A stretch of DNA of 64,000 nt from positions 16,866 through 80,865 of the forward strand of contig JAIPJF010000015.1 in NCBI GenBank assembly GCA_021734325.1, written 5' to 3'. Both the position numbers and the translations under genes were made by a program. The notes beneath the pieces were generated by a model that was given only the letters and a program-made list of their open reading frames with translations, was not told the origin of the DNA and ran no database searches. Positions within the stretch are counted from its first letter, which is position 1, and each line of letters starts with the position of its first letter. The stretch is from Fidelibacterota bacterium. Its GTDB lineage: Bacteria; Fidelibacterota; UBA8477; JABMPR01. Shown in pieces: positions 18,365 through 28,172 of the stretch.

Positions 18365-21157
18365 TTAAAATGAATAATTGACACCTAGCAGTATTTCGCG
18401 TGGCGCATAATACCAGGTTGGGTACTGTATATATTCTCCCACAGTATTCAATCCGTATCTGTTATCGATAATCGACTGCAGCCTACCTGAGTAGGTTGGG
18501 CTTCCTGTATCTGAATGAACAGAAGTTGCATTTCTGGTATCCAGGAGATTATTTACATTCAAACTTACTCCGAAATCCATGCCGGCAATCGAGACTTTTC
18601 GACTGGCTTTGAAATCCATGTCAAAGGTACTTGGCTTCAACCGGCTATTGGAAGCCAGACCAGTATTTGCAGTGAGTCCTGTTCGTGAAGACACGCCATA
18701 GGATGGCGTATAGGGATAGCCGGATCCGAATCTTGCAAGAAGTGTCAACCGAGCACCAAAGACCTGAAAGGTCAACGCCCCATTCGCTGTGTGGCGCTGA
18801 TCCCAGTCCAGAGGTGTCATCTCCTTTGTTGGCTCTGAATTACTTTGTGAAGCCAAAAATTCTGCGTCCGGATTTGAATTTGACCCTTCAGCAATCTGAT
18901 AGGTATACTGAATATTCAGGCTTCCATTACTGCCAATTCCCTGATCCAAGGTTAAGGTGACACCTCGACTGTTTGCATAATCTTTATTGGTATAACTAAC
19001 ATAATTCACACCAGGCAAATAGGTCGTTTGGATAATACCGGTACTTACCCAATCCCGAATGTCCTGATAAAACATTGTTAGATCGATGTTCAAACTGTTC
19101 GTCAGCTGTTGCTGTAATCCCAACTCATATTTTACTGTGCGTTTGGGATTCAGGTCTGGATTGCCAAAAGGTCCATAGGTCCCATCTGTAGTATTGACCT
19201 TAAACCCTCGATCAGTGTACAGATACTCAAAGGAGGGGATCTGAAAAAAGTGCCCATAGGAGAAATGGATCACCCCTTTATCGGTGATCGGAAATGCCAA
19301 TCCCAGCCTTGGTGAAATGGAACTTTTTGCGCCCACCTCTTTGTACCAGATCGCTTCCCGTTCCTCCAGAGTCATATCGGCATGGGTTGGATCCAAAGGA
19401 TTATAAATGGCAGGATCCTGAGAGTCAGCCGGTAATACACCATGGGAATGGAACCAATCCCAGCGGATACCTATATTGACAACAAAATCATCGTATTCCA
19501 ATTTATCCTGTATGTAAAAGGATACTTCTTCCGGCTTCTCGTTATAATAGCTGTGATTTGGCGTTGAGGTAGAAAGTGTATCAGGTTGAAAGGGAACCAG
19601 CTGGATATTATTACTATCTACCTTGGCAACAATGGAATAATCCTCTCTGTCCAGTTGATGTCTCCGGTATTCTGCTCCAAATTGAAGTAGATGGCTTGAA
19701 TGAAATTGACTGGTAAAATCAAATTTTACCAGCTCCATCTGTGAATTTCGTTCAAAATGGGACATGTTGGTACCTGCCAGAGCAAAGGTATATGCAGGCA
19801 TGCTTAATACTTCAGGATTGGCATACCGGGGATCCAACGGATCTTCATAGAGGTAATGCTGATAATGGCTATTGGACTGCGCCAATTTGAGCGCATAGTA
19901 GGTTTGTGGAGACAGTGAGTGATTAAGGGTTAAGGAGACGCTTCTGCCCTCATCAAAGCGATTTAGAATACCTTTTGGATTCCATCGATAAAAATGATCA
20001 TAATCCCGGTATTCCCGGTTCGATATCAGGTAATTTGCATGCAGGTTGATCGAAGGGGTCAACATGTAGGATAATTTCCCGTTAATCGAATACTTGTCCT
20101 GGGTATTCATATCCACAATGGGGGCATTAGAAGAGCTATCCCTCTCTGTAAGGATAAAATCGAAAATGCTCATGGTGGTATCAGAAAAATTAATATCGTA
20201 TAATTCTGTTCTCGTCGTTGAATCAATTGTTGTCAGAGGTTGAGGTTCAACAATTTGAAGGCCCTTGAGATGCCCGGTACTGCTATACTTTCTGCCTGAA
20301 ATATAAAAGCGTAACTTCTTTGATATTGGACCACCAAAAGAGGCAGACAAGTTTAGGTTTGATGTCGGATCGTAGGTGTCAAGCCCGAGAAAGATATCAT
20401 CAGTGGTTGCCAGCCAGCCGCCCATTGACATATCTAAATTTGCTGAGAATTTATCCCCGCCGGTTTTGGTCACCATATTGATGATTCCGCTCATGGCCTG
20501 ACCATATTCCGCATTGAAGGTTCCCGAGACCATCTGCAGTTCCTGAATGGCATTTTTGTCAACCTCGACTATCTGGCTTCCATCGTAACCATCAGAAACA
20601 GGAACGCCGTCAATCCAGTAAACCAGCTCTCTGGACCGTCCGCCACGAATGTGAATACCACCACCTGCATCCTTGGTCACTCCAGATTGAAGTTCAAGGA
20701 CCTCTGAGACCTCTTCAACAGGCAGATCGTTGATCATGGCGCCATCGACATGGACCTGAGAGCTGGTTCTATCACGCTGTACTTTTGGTCTCTCAAAGGT
20801 GACAATAACCTCCTCACCCTCAAGAAGCTCGCTATTCAACTCCAGCTTGATTTCAGTTGTGAGATCAATAGCTACAATAATGCCTTCCATGCGACCGGAT
20901 GCATAGCCGATCATATTTGCCTTAATGGTATATTCGCCGGGAGGTATATTCAGGATCACAAAGGATCCATCAATATCAGTAGCTCCACCAAAATAGGTGC
21001 CTTCCAGCACAACATTACAGCCAATAAGAGGCTCACCTGAATAGGCGTCCTTGATCATACCCGCGATCTTGCCGCTGACACCAGCAAATGCCGTACTACA
21101 CATGATGGCCAGCACGAAGGATCGCTGGATAATGGATTTGTAAATTTTAGCTCTCAT
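18365..21157 (-). CDS. TonB-dependent receptor with N-terminal carboxypeptidase-regulatory-like domain (SusC-like)
   Basis: A 930-residue protein. After a signal peptide come a carboxypeptidase-regulatory-like beta domain (about 27-110, GKIAGMIKDAYSGEPLIGCN), a plug domain (about 135-240, with GGIHIRGGRSRELVYWIDGV and FNAEYGQAMSGIINM) and a 22-strand-type barrel ending in ILLGVNYSF, a classic outer-membrane terminus. It should import large ligands through the outer membrane using TonB energy; location among amylases points to malto-oligosaccharides. The start overlaps the foldase gene by 11 bases, and the surface-protein gene follows closely, so these are one operon. Confidence 0.9.
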   Translation of the reverse strand: MRAKIYKSIIQRSFVLAIMCSTAFAGVSGKIAGMIKDAYSGEPLIGCNVVLEGTYFGGATDIDGSFVILNIPPGEYTIKANMIGYASGRMEGIIVAIDLTTEIKLELNSELLEGEEVIVTFERPKVQRDRTSSQVHVDGAMINDLPVEEVSEVLELQSGVTKDAGGGIHIRGGRSRELVYWIDGVPVSDGYDGSQIVEVDKNAIQELQMVSGTFNAEYGQAMSGIINMVTKTGGDKFSANLDMSMGGWLATTDDIFLGLDTYDPTSNLNLSASFGGPISKKLRFYISGRKYSSTGHLKGLQIVEPQPLTTIDSTTRTELYDINFSDTTMSIFDFILTERDSSSNAPIVDMNTQDKYSINGKLSYMLTPSINLHANYLISNREYRDYDHFYRWNPKGILNRFDEGRSVSLTLNHSLSPQTYYALKLAQSNSHYQHYLYEDPLDPRYANPEVLSMPAYTFALAGTNMSHFERNSQMELVKFDFTSQFHSSHLLQFGAEYRRHQLDREDYSIVAKVDSNNIQLVPFQPDTLSTSTPNHSYYNEKPEEVSFYIQDKLEYDDFVVNIGIRWDWFHSHGVLPADSQDPAIYNPLDPTHADMTLEEREAIWYKEVGAKSSISPRLGLAFPITDKGVIHFSYGHFFQIPSFEYLYTDRGFKVNTTDGTYGPFGNPDLNPKRTVKYELGLQQQLTNSLNIDLTMFYQDIRDWVSTGIIQTTYLPGVNYVSYTNKDYANSRGVTLTLDQGIGSNGSLNIQYTYQIAEGSNSNPDAEFLASQSNSEPTKEMTPLDWDQRHTANGALTFQVFGARLTLLARFGSGYPYTPSYGVSSRTGLTANTGLASNSRLKPSTFDMDFKASRKVSIAGMDFGVSLNVNNLLDTRNATSVHSDTGSPTYSGRLQSIIDNRYGLNTVGEYIQYPTWYYAPREILLGVNYSF

Positions 21158-22796
21158 TGATAGGTCCTGATGGTTTAATAAATGGAATTTCTTTTACTCG
21201 TTCTAAATCTATTTTGACGTTGTAATCATTCTCCATGGCTGCCAGGGCTCGCTCCAACTGGACTGGTGCCCCGGCCGCTCGAATCTGGTTTATGAGATTC
21301 TCACGTCTTTCCTCTTTATTTACTGGTTCAGATCTTTCATTGGTACTTCTGAACAGATACGATTTCCCTCCGTAACTCCAAGGTTCCGTCCACGTCCTTA
21401 AAGCTTGTGCAAAAACAAGACCAGCCGCTTGTCCCAGATCCGATACGGAGACCCATCCAAGTTTTCCATCACTGGGAAATACTGGTGGAGGATCAATCCT
21501 TGAGACCAATGCATCCGGCGAAAATCCACTATTTAATTTCTCCAGGGAAATTAATGCAGTTTTGGTGTCAGGAAATACTAATACCTCAACATTTCTGTAC
21601 ACGAGGGGCTGATAAATTTCAGGCTCAGCCTGTTCTATCTCAGCCAGATAATCTGGATCAATGTCAACGGTGTCTGCAAATTTTGTTTGCCAGGTGTTTA
21701 TTCTCCAAAGATCCTGCCGGGCCTGAATCAACTGAATGGTTGCCAAGTTTTTATGAATCCCTGCTTGCATCGCCTGTTCTATTAATGCTCGGCGCACCAG
21801 GATTCCAGCAATCAGGTTTTGGACGTCATAAATATCCAAGACTGACGCCAGATGCTCATCTCGGGAATCATTGATGTAAGGAGCAATCATAGCAATCGTC
21901 CAGTCTCCGCCTCTTGAGCTGCAGATTTTTTCTGCAGCCAGTTGTGATTCGCTCAGGATGCGTTGAATTTGATCCTTTGGTATCGTTTGAACTATCTTCA
22001 GCAATTTCATACAGGCATCGTCGGCAAATTGGATATCTAGACCACTGGCGATCTTGTTGGTGTATGCATCAATGGTGGAATCGCTGCGGTTCGCCTTCCA
22101 TTCAAGGGTCAATCTCGGTCGAGTGGCTGAAAACTCCTGAGGTTGAATGAATGGAGGGGCCTTTTTCTCGACCAGTTTGATGAGTCGGTACCCATCGCCA
22201 ATTCTGATGGGAGAGCTCACTTCACCCTCATCCATATCTGTGATTAATTCCACAAGTCTGGGATGAACCTGTTCCAGGCTGATAAATCCCAAGTCCAGGA
22301 CCTTTGCATCTCCCGAAGCTATCCACTCCTCCCTGACCCGATTTGCTGCACCCAGATCAGGCAAATCAGATTCCTGGAGATGATAACGGCTTTTTTCATT
22401 AACCAGCATCCTGGCCAGGTCTTCCGGGCGTGGTTCTTCACTGGAAAGTGATTTCTCCTGCCACCATTGATCAAGGATGGCCTGTTCTTCCTGTCGCTTC
22501 AGGATCTCCTGAGAGTGGGGATCCTGATCCAGATTTTTTGTGTGCCAATCCAGGAGGATCAACTCTTCGTGAATCGCACTGCGTAATATTTTTTTTCGAT
22601 CAGGCAGATTGTCATTCAAGCCGGTCTTTGATAGATAGTTCTCATAGTGGTTAAGGAATTCTGTCTTGCTTACCATGCCTCCGTCATAAACAGCAAGGGC
22701 TTCATCATCACGGCTGCAGGAAAAAACCATCAACAGTATCAGGAGGAGCGGGAGCCCCAGCTGCAGATGTTGTCTTTTGATTCCTGCTCTATGCAT
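21147..22796 (-). CDS. SurA/PpiC-like peptidyl-prolyl isomerase lipoprotein
   Basis: A 549-residue protein with a lipobox signal (LLILLMVFSC). The N-terminal part (about 30-120) is a SurA-like chaperone helix region with LRSAIHEELILLDWHTKNL. Parvulin-like segments follow (LGFISLEQVHPRLVELI...MDEGEVSSPIRIGDGYRLIK, about 170-215, and a second degenerate copy about 430-480, FPSDGKLGWVSVSDLGQAAG). Such proteins fold outer-membrane barrels in the periplasm. It overlaps the upstream amylase by one base (TAATG) and the TonB receptor by 11, so it is co-expressed with the barrel it may help assemble. Catalytic activity is uncertain because the parvulin domains are divergent. Confidence 0.75.
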   Translation of the reverse strand: MHRAGIKRQHLQLGLPLLLILLMVFSCSRDDEALAVYDGGMVSKTEFLNHYENYLSKTGLNDNLPDRKKILRSAIHEELILLDWHTKNLDQDPHSQEILKRQEEQAILDQWWQEKSLSSEEPRPEDLARMLVNEKSRYHLQESDLPDLGAANRVREEWIASGDAKVLDLGFISLEQVHPRLVELITDMDEGEVSSPIRIGDGYRLIKLVEKKAPPFIQPQEFSATRPRLTLEWKANRSDSTIDAYTNKIASGLDIQFADDACMKLLKIVQTIPKDQIQRILSESQLAAEKICSSRGGDWTIAMIAPYINDSRDEHLASVLDIYDVQNLIAGILVRRALIEQAMQAGIHKNLATIQLIQARQDLWRINTWQTKFADTVDIDPDYLAEIEQAEPEIYQPLVYRNVEVLVFPDTKTALISLEKLNSGFSPDALVSRIDPPPVFPSDGKLGWVSVSDLGQAAGLVFAQALRTWTEPWSYGGKSYLFRSTNERSEPVNKEERRENLINQIRAAGAPVQLERALAAMENDYNVKIDLERVKEIPFIKPSGPINES

Positions 22797-24676
22797 TAGT
22801 TGATTATTCTTTTATATACTCTTCCACTATGAGGCGCTACATCGGTATTGTCTGAAAGATTGGAATCGAGGAGTAGGGTCCAAGCAGCTGATCCTTCACT
22901 GCCAAACAGCCGCTCCTCAATGGCCCAATCTTTTGCTCCAGTATTGATGACAGTCATGAGTGTGTCGGGTCCAAGTACTCTTTGAAATGCAAAATGACCC
23001 TTGTCTTCAGCTTCCAGTGTCTGATATGATCCTGTCTGAAGTGCGGGTTCATATTTTCGCATGTCAATCAGTGATCGGTAATAAGCATACAGATCTTCGT
23101 TCCTGCGAACTTCATACGGTCCGAAGGGCTCACCATAGGGATGGGACACTTCGGTTTTGTACTCGATATCATCCCACAGCATGGGCTTCCGGCAATCAGG
23201 GTCATCTGCACCCCACATGCCCACTTCCTCACCGTAGTAAATCAGGGGTGCCCCCACATAGGAGAACTGGAAGAGTAAAAGTGTTCGCTGAAGCGCGCGC
23301 TGCGATTCGTTAGGTTTGCCCAGGAAGAACTGCCGATGGTCGCGGGATCCTGCATGATGATCAATGGTTCGATCAGGATTGCTGACCATACTGGATAAGC
23401 GCTCCGTATCGTGGCTATTAAACATGCTCATGAGCGCATACTGGTTCTGGAGCGGGTAATTATCACGAACGATGGATAAAAGAGAATCCATCTGGCCAGG
23501 CGTTACTTGTCTTTTCTGATCAACAATACCCCGGAGCAAGGCATCTCCAAACCTGTAGTTCATGACTGCATCAAAAATGTCACCCTGCAACCATGGAGCG
23601 GCGTTGAACATTTGATCTTTCCCAAAATCCTCCCACCAGACTTCACCGACAAGATAGCTTTCAGGGTTAACATCGCGAGTCCACACTCTAAAATCACGCC
23701 AGAAATCTTTTGAGACCATTTCTGCTACGTCAAGACGCCATCCATCAATTCCATCTGAAGGATCGCCATCCCCATTAGGGTCCATCCAGCGTTTGACAAC
23801 ATCGTGGATATGGTTTCTCACCGCCTGAACGGGACCATGATCATCTTCTGCAAGTTCTGGGAGATCTTTCACTCCATACCACCCCTGCCAATCAAATTCA
23901 TCCTCAGGTGTGTCAGGATCATCATAGGAAAGTATTGAGAACCAATTGGCATATTCACTTTGCGGTCCATTTTTCCGCACATCGTTCAAGGCCCAGAAGG
24001 GAATACCAGTATGATTGAAGACCCCATCAATGATAATACGCATATCTCGTGCATGTAATTCGTCAATGAGTTTCAGGAAGAGTGAATCGGCGGAGGTCCA
24101 TTGCCAGGTACTCGGGTCATTCGGGTTTTCCTGAGCCCAAAGTTTCTCATCTCCGGCAGGATCAGGGCCAAAATTATTATCAATATGGTGCCATGCGCTA
24201 CAGCCATATTTGTGAAGCGAAGGAGATTCAAAGAGGGGATTGAAATAAACCGCCGTCACCCCAAGAGAATCGATGTAATCCAACTCATCGAGAATCCCCT
24301 GAATATCTCCACCATAACGACGGAGTTGAGAATTATACCAGAAATTCTCACCTGTTTTTTGCTCCCAGGGTTGAAGTTCGTACCAATCAGAGCCCCATGG
24401 GCTGACCTGCCATCCTTCTGGATTTGCGTATGGCCAGGTGCCACTTAGACTTTTGACGTCAGGATCGTTTTCAGTATCCCCATTCCGGAATCGATCGGGG
24501 AATATCTGATACCAGATGGCCTCTTTTGACCATTCAGGGACTTTGTAATTCGTCAGCGTTTCAGATTTGATAATTGTTTGGGTTGTTTGAGCTGCGCAAT
24601 TCCAGAGCACCAGAACGAGCAGAAGCCCAGCAAAAGTCCTGATGGATAGATGTGCCTGATTATTCGAATCTAGCAA
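22796..24676 (-). CDS. GH13 alpha-amylase / cyclomaltodextrinase-like, lipoprotein
   Basis: A 626-residue protein with a lipobox (LLVLVLWNC). It has the layout of neopullulanase/cyclomaltodextrinase-type GH13 enzymes: VPEWSKEAIWYQIFPDRFRN at the barrel entry, nucleophile in GWRLDVAEM (about 315), acid in LVGEVWWED (about 344) and NSHDTERLSS (about 420). The catalytic triad is intact. It opens the first transcription block of the locus, behind a near-consensus promoter at 24764-24792, and its stop codon overlaps the start of the foldase gene. A periplasmic or surface lipoprotein role in trimming oligosaccharides is likely; exact substrate unknown. Confidence 0.88.
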   Translation of the reverse strand: MLDSNNQAHLSIRTFAGLLLVLVLWNCAAQTTQTIIKSETLTNYKVPEWSKEAIWYQIFPDRFRNGDTENDPDVKSLSGTWPYANPEGWQVSPWGSDWYELQPWEQKTGENFWYNSQLRRYGGDIQGILDELDYIDSLGVTAVYFNPLFESPSLHKYGCSAWHHIDNNFGPDPAGDEKLWAQENPNDPSTWQWTSADSLFLKLIDELHARDMRIIIDGVFNHTGIPFWALNDVRKNGPQSEYANWFSILSYDDPDTPEDEFDWQGWYGVKDLPELAEDDHGPVQAVRNHIHDVVKRWMDPNGDGDPSDGIDGWRLDVAEMVSKDFWRDFRVWTRDVNPESYLVGEVWWEDFGKDQMFNAAPWLQGDIFDAVMNYRFGDALLRGIVDQKRQVTPGQMDSLLSIVRDNYPLQNQYALMSMFNSHDTERLSSMVSNPDRTIDHHAGSRDHRQFFLGKPNESQRALQRTLLLFQFSYVGAPLIYYGEEVGMWGADDPDCRKPMLWDDIEYKTEVSHPYGEPFGPYEVRRNEDLYAYYRSLIDMRKYEPALQTGSYQTLEAEDKGHFAFQRVLGPDTLMTVINTGAKDWAIEERLFGSEGSAAWTLLLDSNLSDNTDVAPHSGRVYKRIIN

Positions 24677-24736
24677 ATGATTTCTCCCCAGTTTTTAAAA
24701 GACAAGAACGTGAAAGCAAACCTGTGTTGGTATTAG

Positions 24737-24756
24737 TAACCCTCATCTGAGTTACG
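24737..24756. promoter_or_regulatory. inverted repeat next to the glucan-operon promoter, possible operator
   Basis: GTAACCCTCATCTGAGTTAC has GTAAC and GTTAC arms separated by 10 bases. It lies just downstream of the -10 box at 24764-24769 on the minus strand, where a repressor would block initiation. No regulator gene is in the window, so this rests on symmetry and position alone. Confidence 0.3.
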
Positions 24757-24763
24757 CTTTTAA

Positions 24764-24792
24764 AAATTATGCTCAACACCTCCCCTTGTCAA
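24764..24792 (-). promoter_or_regulatory. sigma-70-type promoter for the amylase-TonB operon
   Basis: On the minus strand TTGACA (24787-24792) and TAATTT (24764-24769) are spaced by exactly 17 bases. It lies 88 bases before the ATG at 24676 and should drive the amylase, foldase, TonB receptor, surface protein, PorV and starch-binding genes up to the terminator at 9871. Confidence 0.65.
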
Positions 24793-24912
24793 GATAATTC
24801 ACTTGCTTTTTACCAACTGCACAAGGTCATCTATAGTCAATATTTAATAGAGTTTAGGACTTAATTGCGTTTTAAGAAAAACAGCGTGTATCAACTATAT
24901 CAAGCAGAAAGA

Positions 24913-26751
24913 TCAAGGGACTGAAACAGTCAAGATGCTATTTTGACCCCCGTAGGGGTCCATGGAATATGCTCCTGCATTCGGGTCAGCGATCCATTCC
25001 CGGGAGTTGAGTATCAGTTTATACTCATATGTCCCGGATTTCAGTGGTAGATCGACAAATATGGTGTCATCATGACGCTGATTGGGATTTTCGCCGGGTA
25101 CCCAGTTGTTGAAGTCTCCGGCCACCTGCAAGCGTTCAATCCTCGATGCCGGATCAATATAAAATAAGCGGACTATTCGATAGTCTCGGGAAAGGCGGTC
25201 TGTAAACGCCACACGGACAGTCAGATCGCCATCCAAGGGTCCGCCTATACGCCAGGCACTGAGAGAATTCGGAGACAGACGAAAGAAATATTCATTGCTC
25301 TCCTCACGCAAAACCGCTGTTCCGTATATTCTTTCAGGTTCCTCAATTTTTAAGGATCCAGGAAGTGGGATCGAAAGAAACTCCTCAGTGGAGGCATTGT
25401 TTAGAATAAGGAGCACATGATCGTCTCCATCGGATCGAAGGTAGGCGTAAACAGACCAGTCCTTATAGATTTCATGAAAAGATCCAGACCCCAGTACAGG
25501 ATTCAGCTGTCTGAGTTGGGTTAAACTCTTGAACTGGGATATTCTTTCACGTTCTATCTTCGATAATTGGGCAGGATAAGGCAGACGGTTGAGAAAATCC
25601 TGGGGCTCACCACTGGGACTGATAGGGGGGTAGCCTGACATTCCTAGCTCGGTACCGGCATATATCACCGGCAATCCGGGGGTTGTCATGATCCATCCCA
25701 GCGCCAGAAGCTGCTTTGCCCAGGCATTTTCAGCGAGTCCGACATTAAATCTGGCAACATCGTGATTATCGATGATGGTTGCGAGCGGAACAGCCCCCAG
25801 GGCATCAGAACCGGCCTGATAAAAGTCTGAGAAATCCTTAATTGATCCACCCTTGTTGAATGTATTCCTTATGGCATAGTACCCTGGCAGATCGAATAAA
25901 ATATCAAATCCAGCACCCAGATAGGGTTTGATCCGCTGTGCATCACCCCAAAAGACTTCACCGAGGAGAAGAAAATCTGCACCGGCGTAGTCCTTAATGC
26001 GTTTGTTAAAGTCCTCCCAAAAACTCAGAGGGATATGCTTGACAGCATCCAGTCGAAATCCATCACAATGGGTTTCATCGATCCAATATTTTGAGACCTC
26101 AAAGAGATAATCGCTGACTTCAGGATTTTCCTGGGCCAGATCAGGCAATCCATGAAGCTCGCCGCGCTCTATCTGTTCCTGATCGAACCAGTCGGTAATC
26201 TCATAGGGCTCACCATTCTCATCCCAGTGATACCAGTTCTTTTTGCTCTCATCACCTATCCAGGGATGGTCTGCCGCCGTTTGATTAAAGGGCATATCAA
26301 AGATCACCTTGAGTCCCAGTCTATGGGCAGAATCAACCAGAATCTTCAAATCCTTCAAGCTGCCATAATGCTCATCGACCTTATAAAAATCAATCGGGTG
26401 GTAACCATGATAGGACCACCAGCCGACATAATCAGTATCAGAGTTATCAATAAAAGGAGAAATCCAGATCATGGTGACTCCCAAAGTCTTGAGACTGTCC
26501 AAGCTCCGGGTGATTCCGACCAGATCCCCACCCTGATAATATTTCAAGGACTCCTTATCTATGCCCTGGTATGGTCTGTAGCTCTCTGGATTGTTGCCGG
26601 CATTGTTGGTCGTATCTCCGTCCATAAATCGATCGATAAGGATAAAATACATGATATCACCTGCCTGCCCCTCATGCTGGGTATCACAAGCGATGAGCAA
26701 TGCTGCAGTGGTTAGAATAACAATAATTTTAAGAAGCTGCCAAAGCATCAT
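24913..26751 (-). CDS. GH13 alpha-amylase with C-terminal CBM48-like domain, lipoprotein
   Basis: A 612-residue protein with a lipobox (TTAALLIAC). GH13 motifs are nucleophile GFRLDAVKHI (about 234), acid LLLGEVFWGD (about 263) and IDNHDVARF (about 329). The C-terminal 90 residues form a glycogen-binding-like module (LQVAGDFNNWVPGENPNQR) of the same type found at the front of other proteins in this locus. It is separated from the downstream amylase operon by 236 bases with a promoter and is divergently placed to selD over 97 bases. Likely an envelope-bound maltodextrin-hydrolysing enzyme. Confidence 0.88.
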   Translation of the reverse strand: MMLWQLLKIIVILTTAALLIACDTQHEGQAGDIMYFILIDRFMDGDTTNNAGNNPESYRPYQGIDKESLKYYQGGDLVGITRSLDSLKTLGVTMIWISPFIDNSDTDYVGWWSYHGYHPIDFYKVDEHYGSLKDLKILVDSAHRLGLKVIFDMPFNQTAADHPWIGDESKKNWYHWDENGEPYEITDWFDQEQIERGELHGLPDLAQENPEVSDYLFEVSKYWIDETHCDGFRLDAVKHIPLSFWEDFNKRIKDYAGADFLLLGEVFWGDAQRIKPYLGAGFDILFDLPGYYAIRNTFNKGGSIKDFSDFYQAGSDALGAVPLATIIDNHDVARFNVGLAENAWAKQLLALGWIMTTPGLPVIYAGTELGMSGYPPISPSGEPQDFLNRLPYPAQLSKIERERISQFKSLTQLRQLNPVLGSGSFHEIYKDWSVYAYLRSDGDDHVLLILNNASTEEFLSIPLPGSLKIEEPERIYGTAVLREESNEYFFRLSPNSLSAWRIGGPLDGDLTVRVAFTDRLSRDYRIVRLFYIDPASRIERLQVAGDFNNWVPGENPNQRHDDTIFVDLPLKSGTYEYKLILNSREWIADPNAGAYSMDPYGGQNSILTVSVP

Positions 26752-26777
26752 GGAGCATAGGTTATGGAGGGTGCATT

Positions 26778-26826
26778 TTCAACTAAATTCAATCCTGCAT
26801 ATATTGATTTGCCGTTGGCTCATCAA
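26778..26826. promoter_or_regulatory. possible overlapping divergent promoters between amylase and selD
   Basis: Minus strand: TTGATG (26821-26826), 17 bases, TATATG (26798-26803). Plus strand: TTCAAC (26778-26783), 16 bases, TATATT (26800-26805). The two -10 boxes overlap in CATATATTG. Both are imperfect, but spacing and position in the 97-base divergent gap fit. Confidence 0.35.
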
Positions 26827-26848
26827 ATCTGTGGATTACTTTCATGTG

Positions 26849-27901
26849 ATGACAAAAAGTTTAGAAATTAATCTCACTGCTAAAGTGAAGGCTGCCGGCT
26901 GAGCGGGTAAAATTGGTCCAGGGGACCTGGACGATATACTTTGTGGACTCAGCATTGGGACGCATCCTAATCTGTTAGTGGGAATTGACCACCATGATGA
27001 TAGCGCTGTGTATAAACTCAGTGAGGACATTGCTATTGTCCAATCCCTGGATTTCTTCACCCCTATCGTAGATGATCCATATACTTTTGGACAGATCACC
27101 GCCACAAATGCCCTCAGTGATATCTATGCCATGGGTGCACGTCCCATCACGGCCCTCAATATTGTCGCCTTTCCTGTGGAGACTATGGATAAACATATTC
27201 TCAAGGATATTCTCAGAGGGGGCTTGAACAAGATCGAAGAGGCAGGTGCGGTTCTCGCCGGAGGACATTCAGTCAAGGATGATGAGTTAAAATACGGCCT
27301 TTCGGTCACTGGTATCGTTCACCCGGACAAATTGATCAGCAATAAAGGCGCACAAAGTGGTGATGCTCTGATTCTTACCAAAGCATTGGGTACTGGGATC
27401 GTGGCCACAGCACTGAAGCGGAAGATCGCCCTTCCTGATCAGATCGACGCCATGATTCAGAGCATGATCCAATTAAACAAATATGCTGCCGAAATCGCTG
27501 TCAACTATCCCATTCATGCCATGACTGATGTTACGGGCTTTGGCCTGGTTGGGCACCTTCTGGAAATGCTTGATTCAAGTCAGATGGATGCCAAGATTTT
27601 CACAGACAAGCTTCCCCTCCTCCCTGGGGCTCTTGAGTGGGCAGAGAAAAAAGTGGTACCCGGTGGCCTACTGACAAATCGAAAGTACTACAAACCACGT
27701 CTGCAAATTGAAGCCAGCGTCAGCGAGGTCATGGAGATGATCGTCGTGGATGCTCAGACCTCTGGCGGTCTGCTCATCAGCACCCCGGCCAGCAGCGCTG
27801 AATCCCTGATCAGGGACCTGCATGCGAATGGTGTGGAACAAGCCTCCATTATCGGTGAAATTAGTCAGGCAAGTAAGGATCCAAGAATCCTGCTGAAATA
27901 G
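26849..27901 (+). CDS. selD: selenide, water dikinase SelD containing selenocysteine (UGA at codon 18)
   Basis: SelD makes selenophosphate from selenide and ATP for selenocysteine and selenouridine synthesis. The ATG at 26849 opens MTKSLEINLTAKVKAAG, then TGA (26900-26902), then AGKIGPGDLDDILCGLS in the same frame through to 27901, 350 residues in all. In SelD proteins this exact position, after the K-x-G-G stretch, is the catalytic Cys or Sec, and AGKIGPGDL is the conserved sequence following it. A hairpin matching a bacterial SECIS lies 20 bases behind the UGA. The ATP-binding landmarks (DFFTPIVDDPYTFGQITATN, AGGHSVKD, TDVTGFGLVGHL) are intact. A start at the later ATG (26978) would remove the active site. 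No selA, selB or tRNA-Sec gene is in view. Confidence 0.92.
26916..26932 (+). promoter_or_regulatory. bacterial SECIS-like hairpin in selD
   Basis: GTCCAGG-GGA-CCTGGAC is a perfect 7-bp stem with a 3-base loop that starts with G. The loop begins 20 bases after the UGA codon, inside the distance range expected for SelB-recognised bacterial SECIS elements. Function is inferred from position, symmetry and the recoded codon. Confidence 0.75.
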
Positions 27902-28044
27902 TCCTCACATTCAATTCTCATTCACACTGCATAGACTTATCAAGTAAATAGAATCGATATCTCCCGGCTTTAAGATCCAGGGGATAAGGTGACATAGCTG
28001 CTTTAGCTGACTCTGTTATTCAATTGGGTGGTTTTGTGGCACAA

Positions 28045-28060
28045 CTCGGAGATCTCCGAG
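28045..28060. repeat. perfect 16-bp palindrome behind selD
   Basis: CTCGGAGATCTCCGAG is fully self-complementary. It lies in the 271-base gap between selD and the convergent surface-protein gene, which otherwise holds only the terminator at 28122. It may be part of a decayed repeat; no gene supports a regulatory role. Confidence 0.35.
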
Positions 28061-28121
28061 CACGCTCCAACCATAGCTGGATTTCCTGTGGAGGTGAATG
28101 AAAAGTATATTAAATAAAAAA

Positions 28122-28153
28122 GGCTGTCCCAAAAAACGGGACAGCCTTTTTTT
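28122..28153. terminator. bidirectional terminator between selD and the convergent surface-protein gene
   Basis: GGCTGTCCC / GGGACAGCC (9 bp) with loop AAAAAAC is flanked by an A-run on the left and a T-run on the right, so it can end transcripts from both converging genes. Confidence 0.92.
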
Positions 28154-28172
28154 AAGCTAGACTAAAAACAAT

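Noticed and set aside
26978..27901. SelD starting at the later ATG
   Set aside because: That start would remove the conserved catalytic loop and glycine-rich segment, which are present in frame upstream across a UGA.
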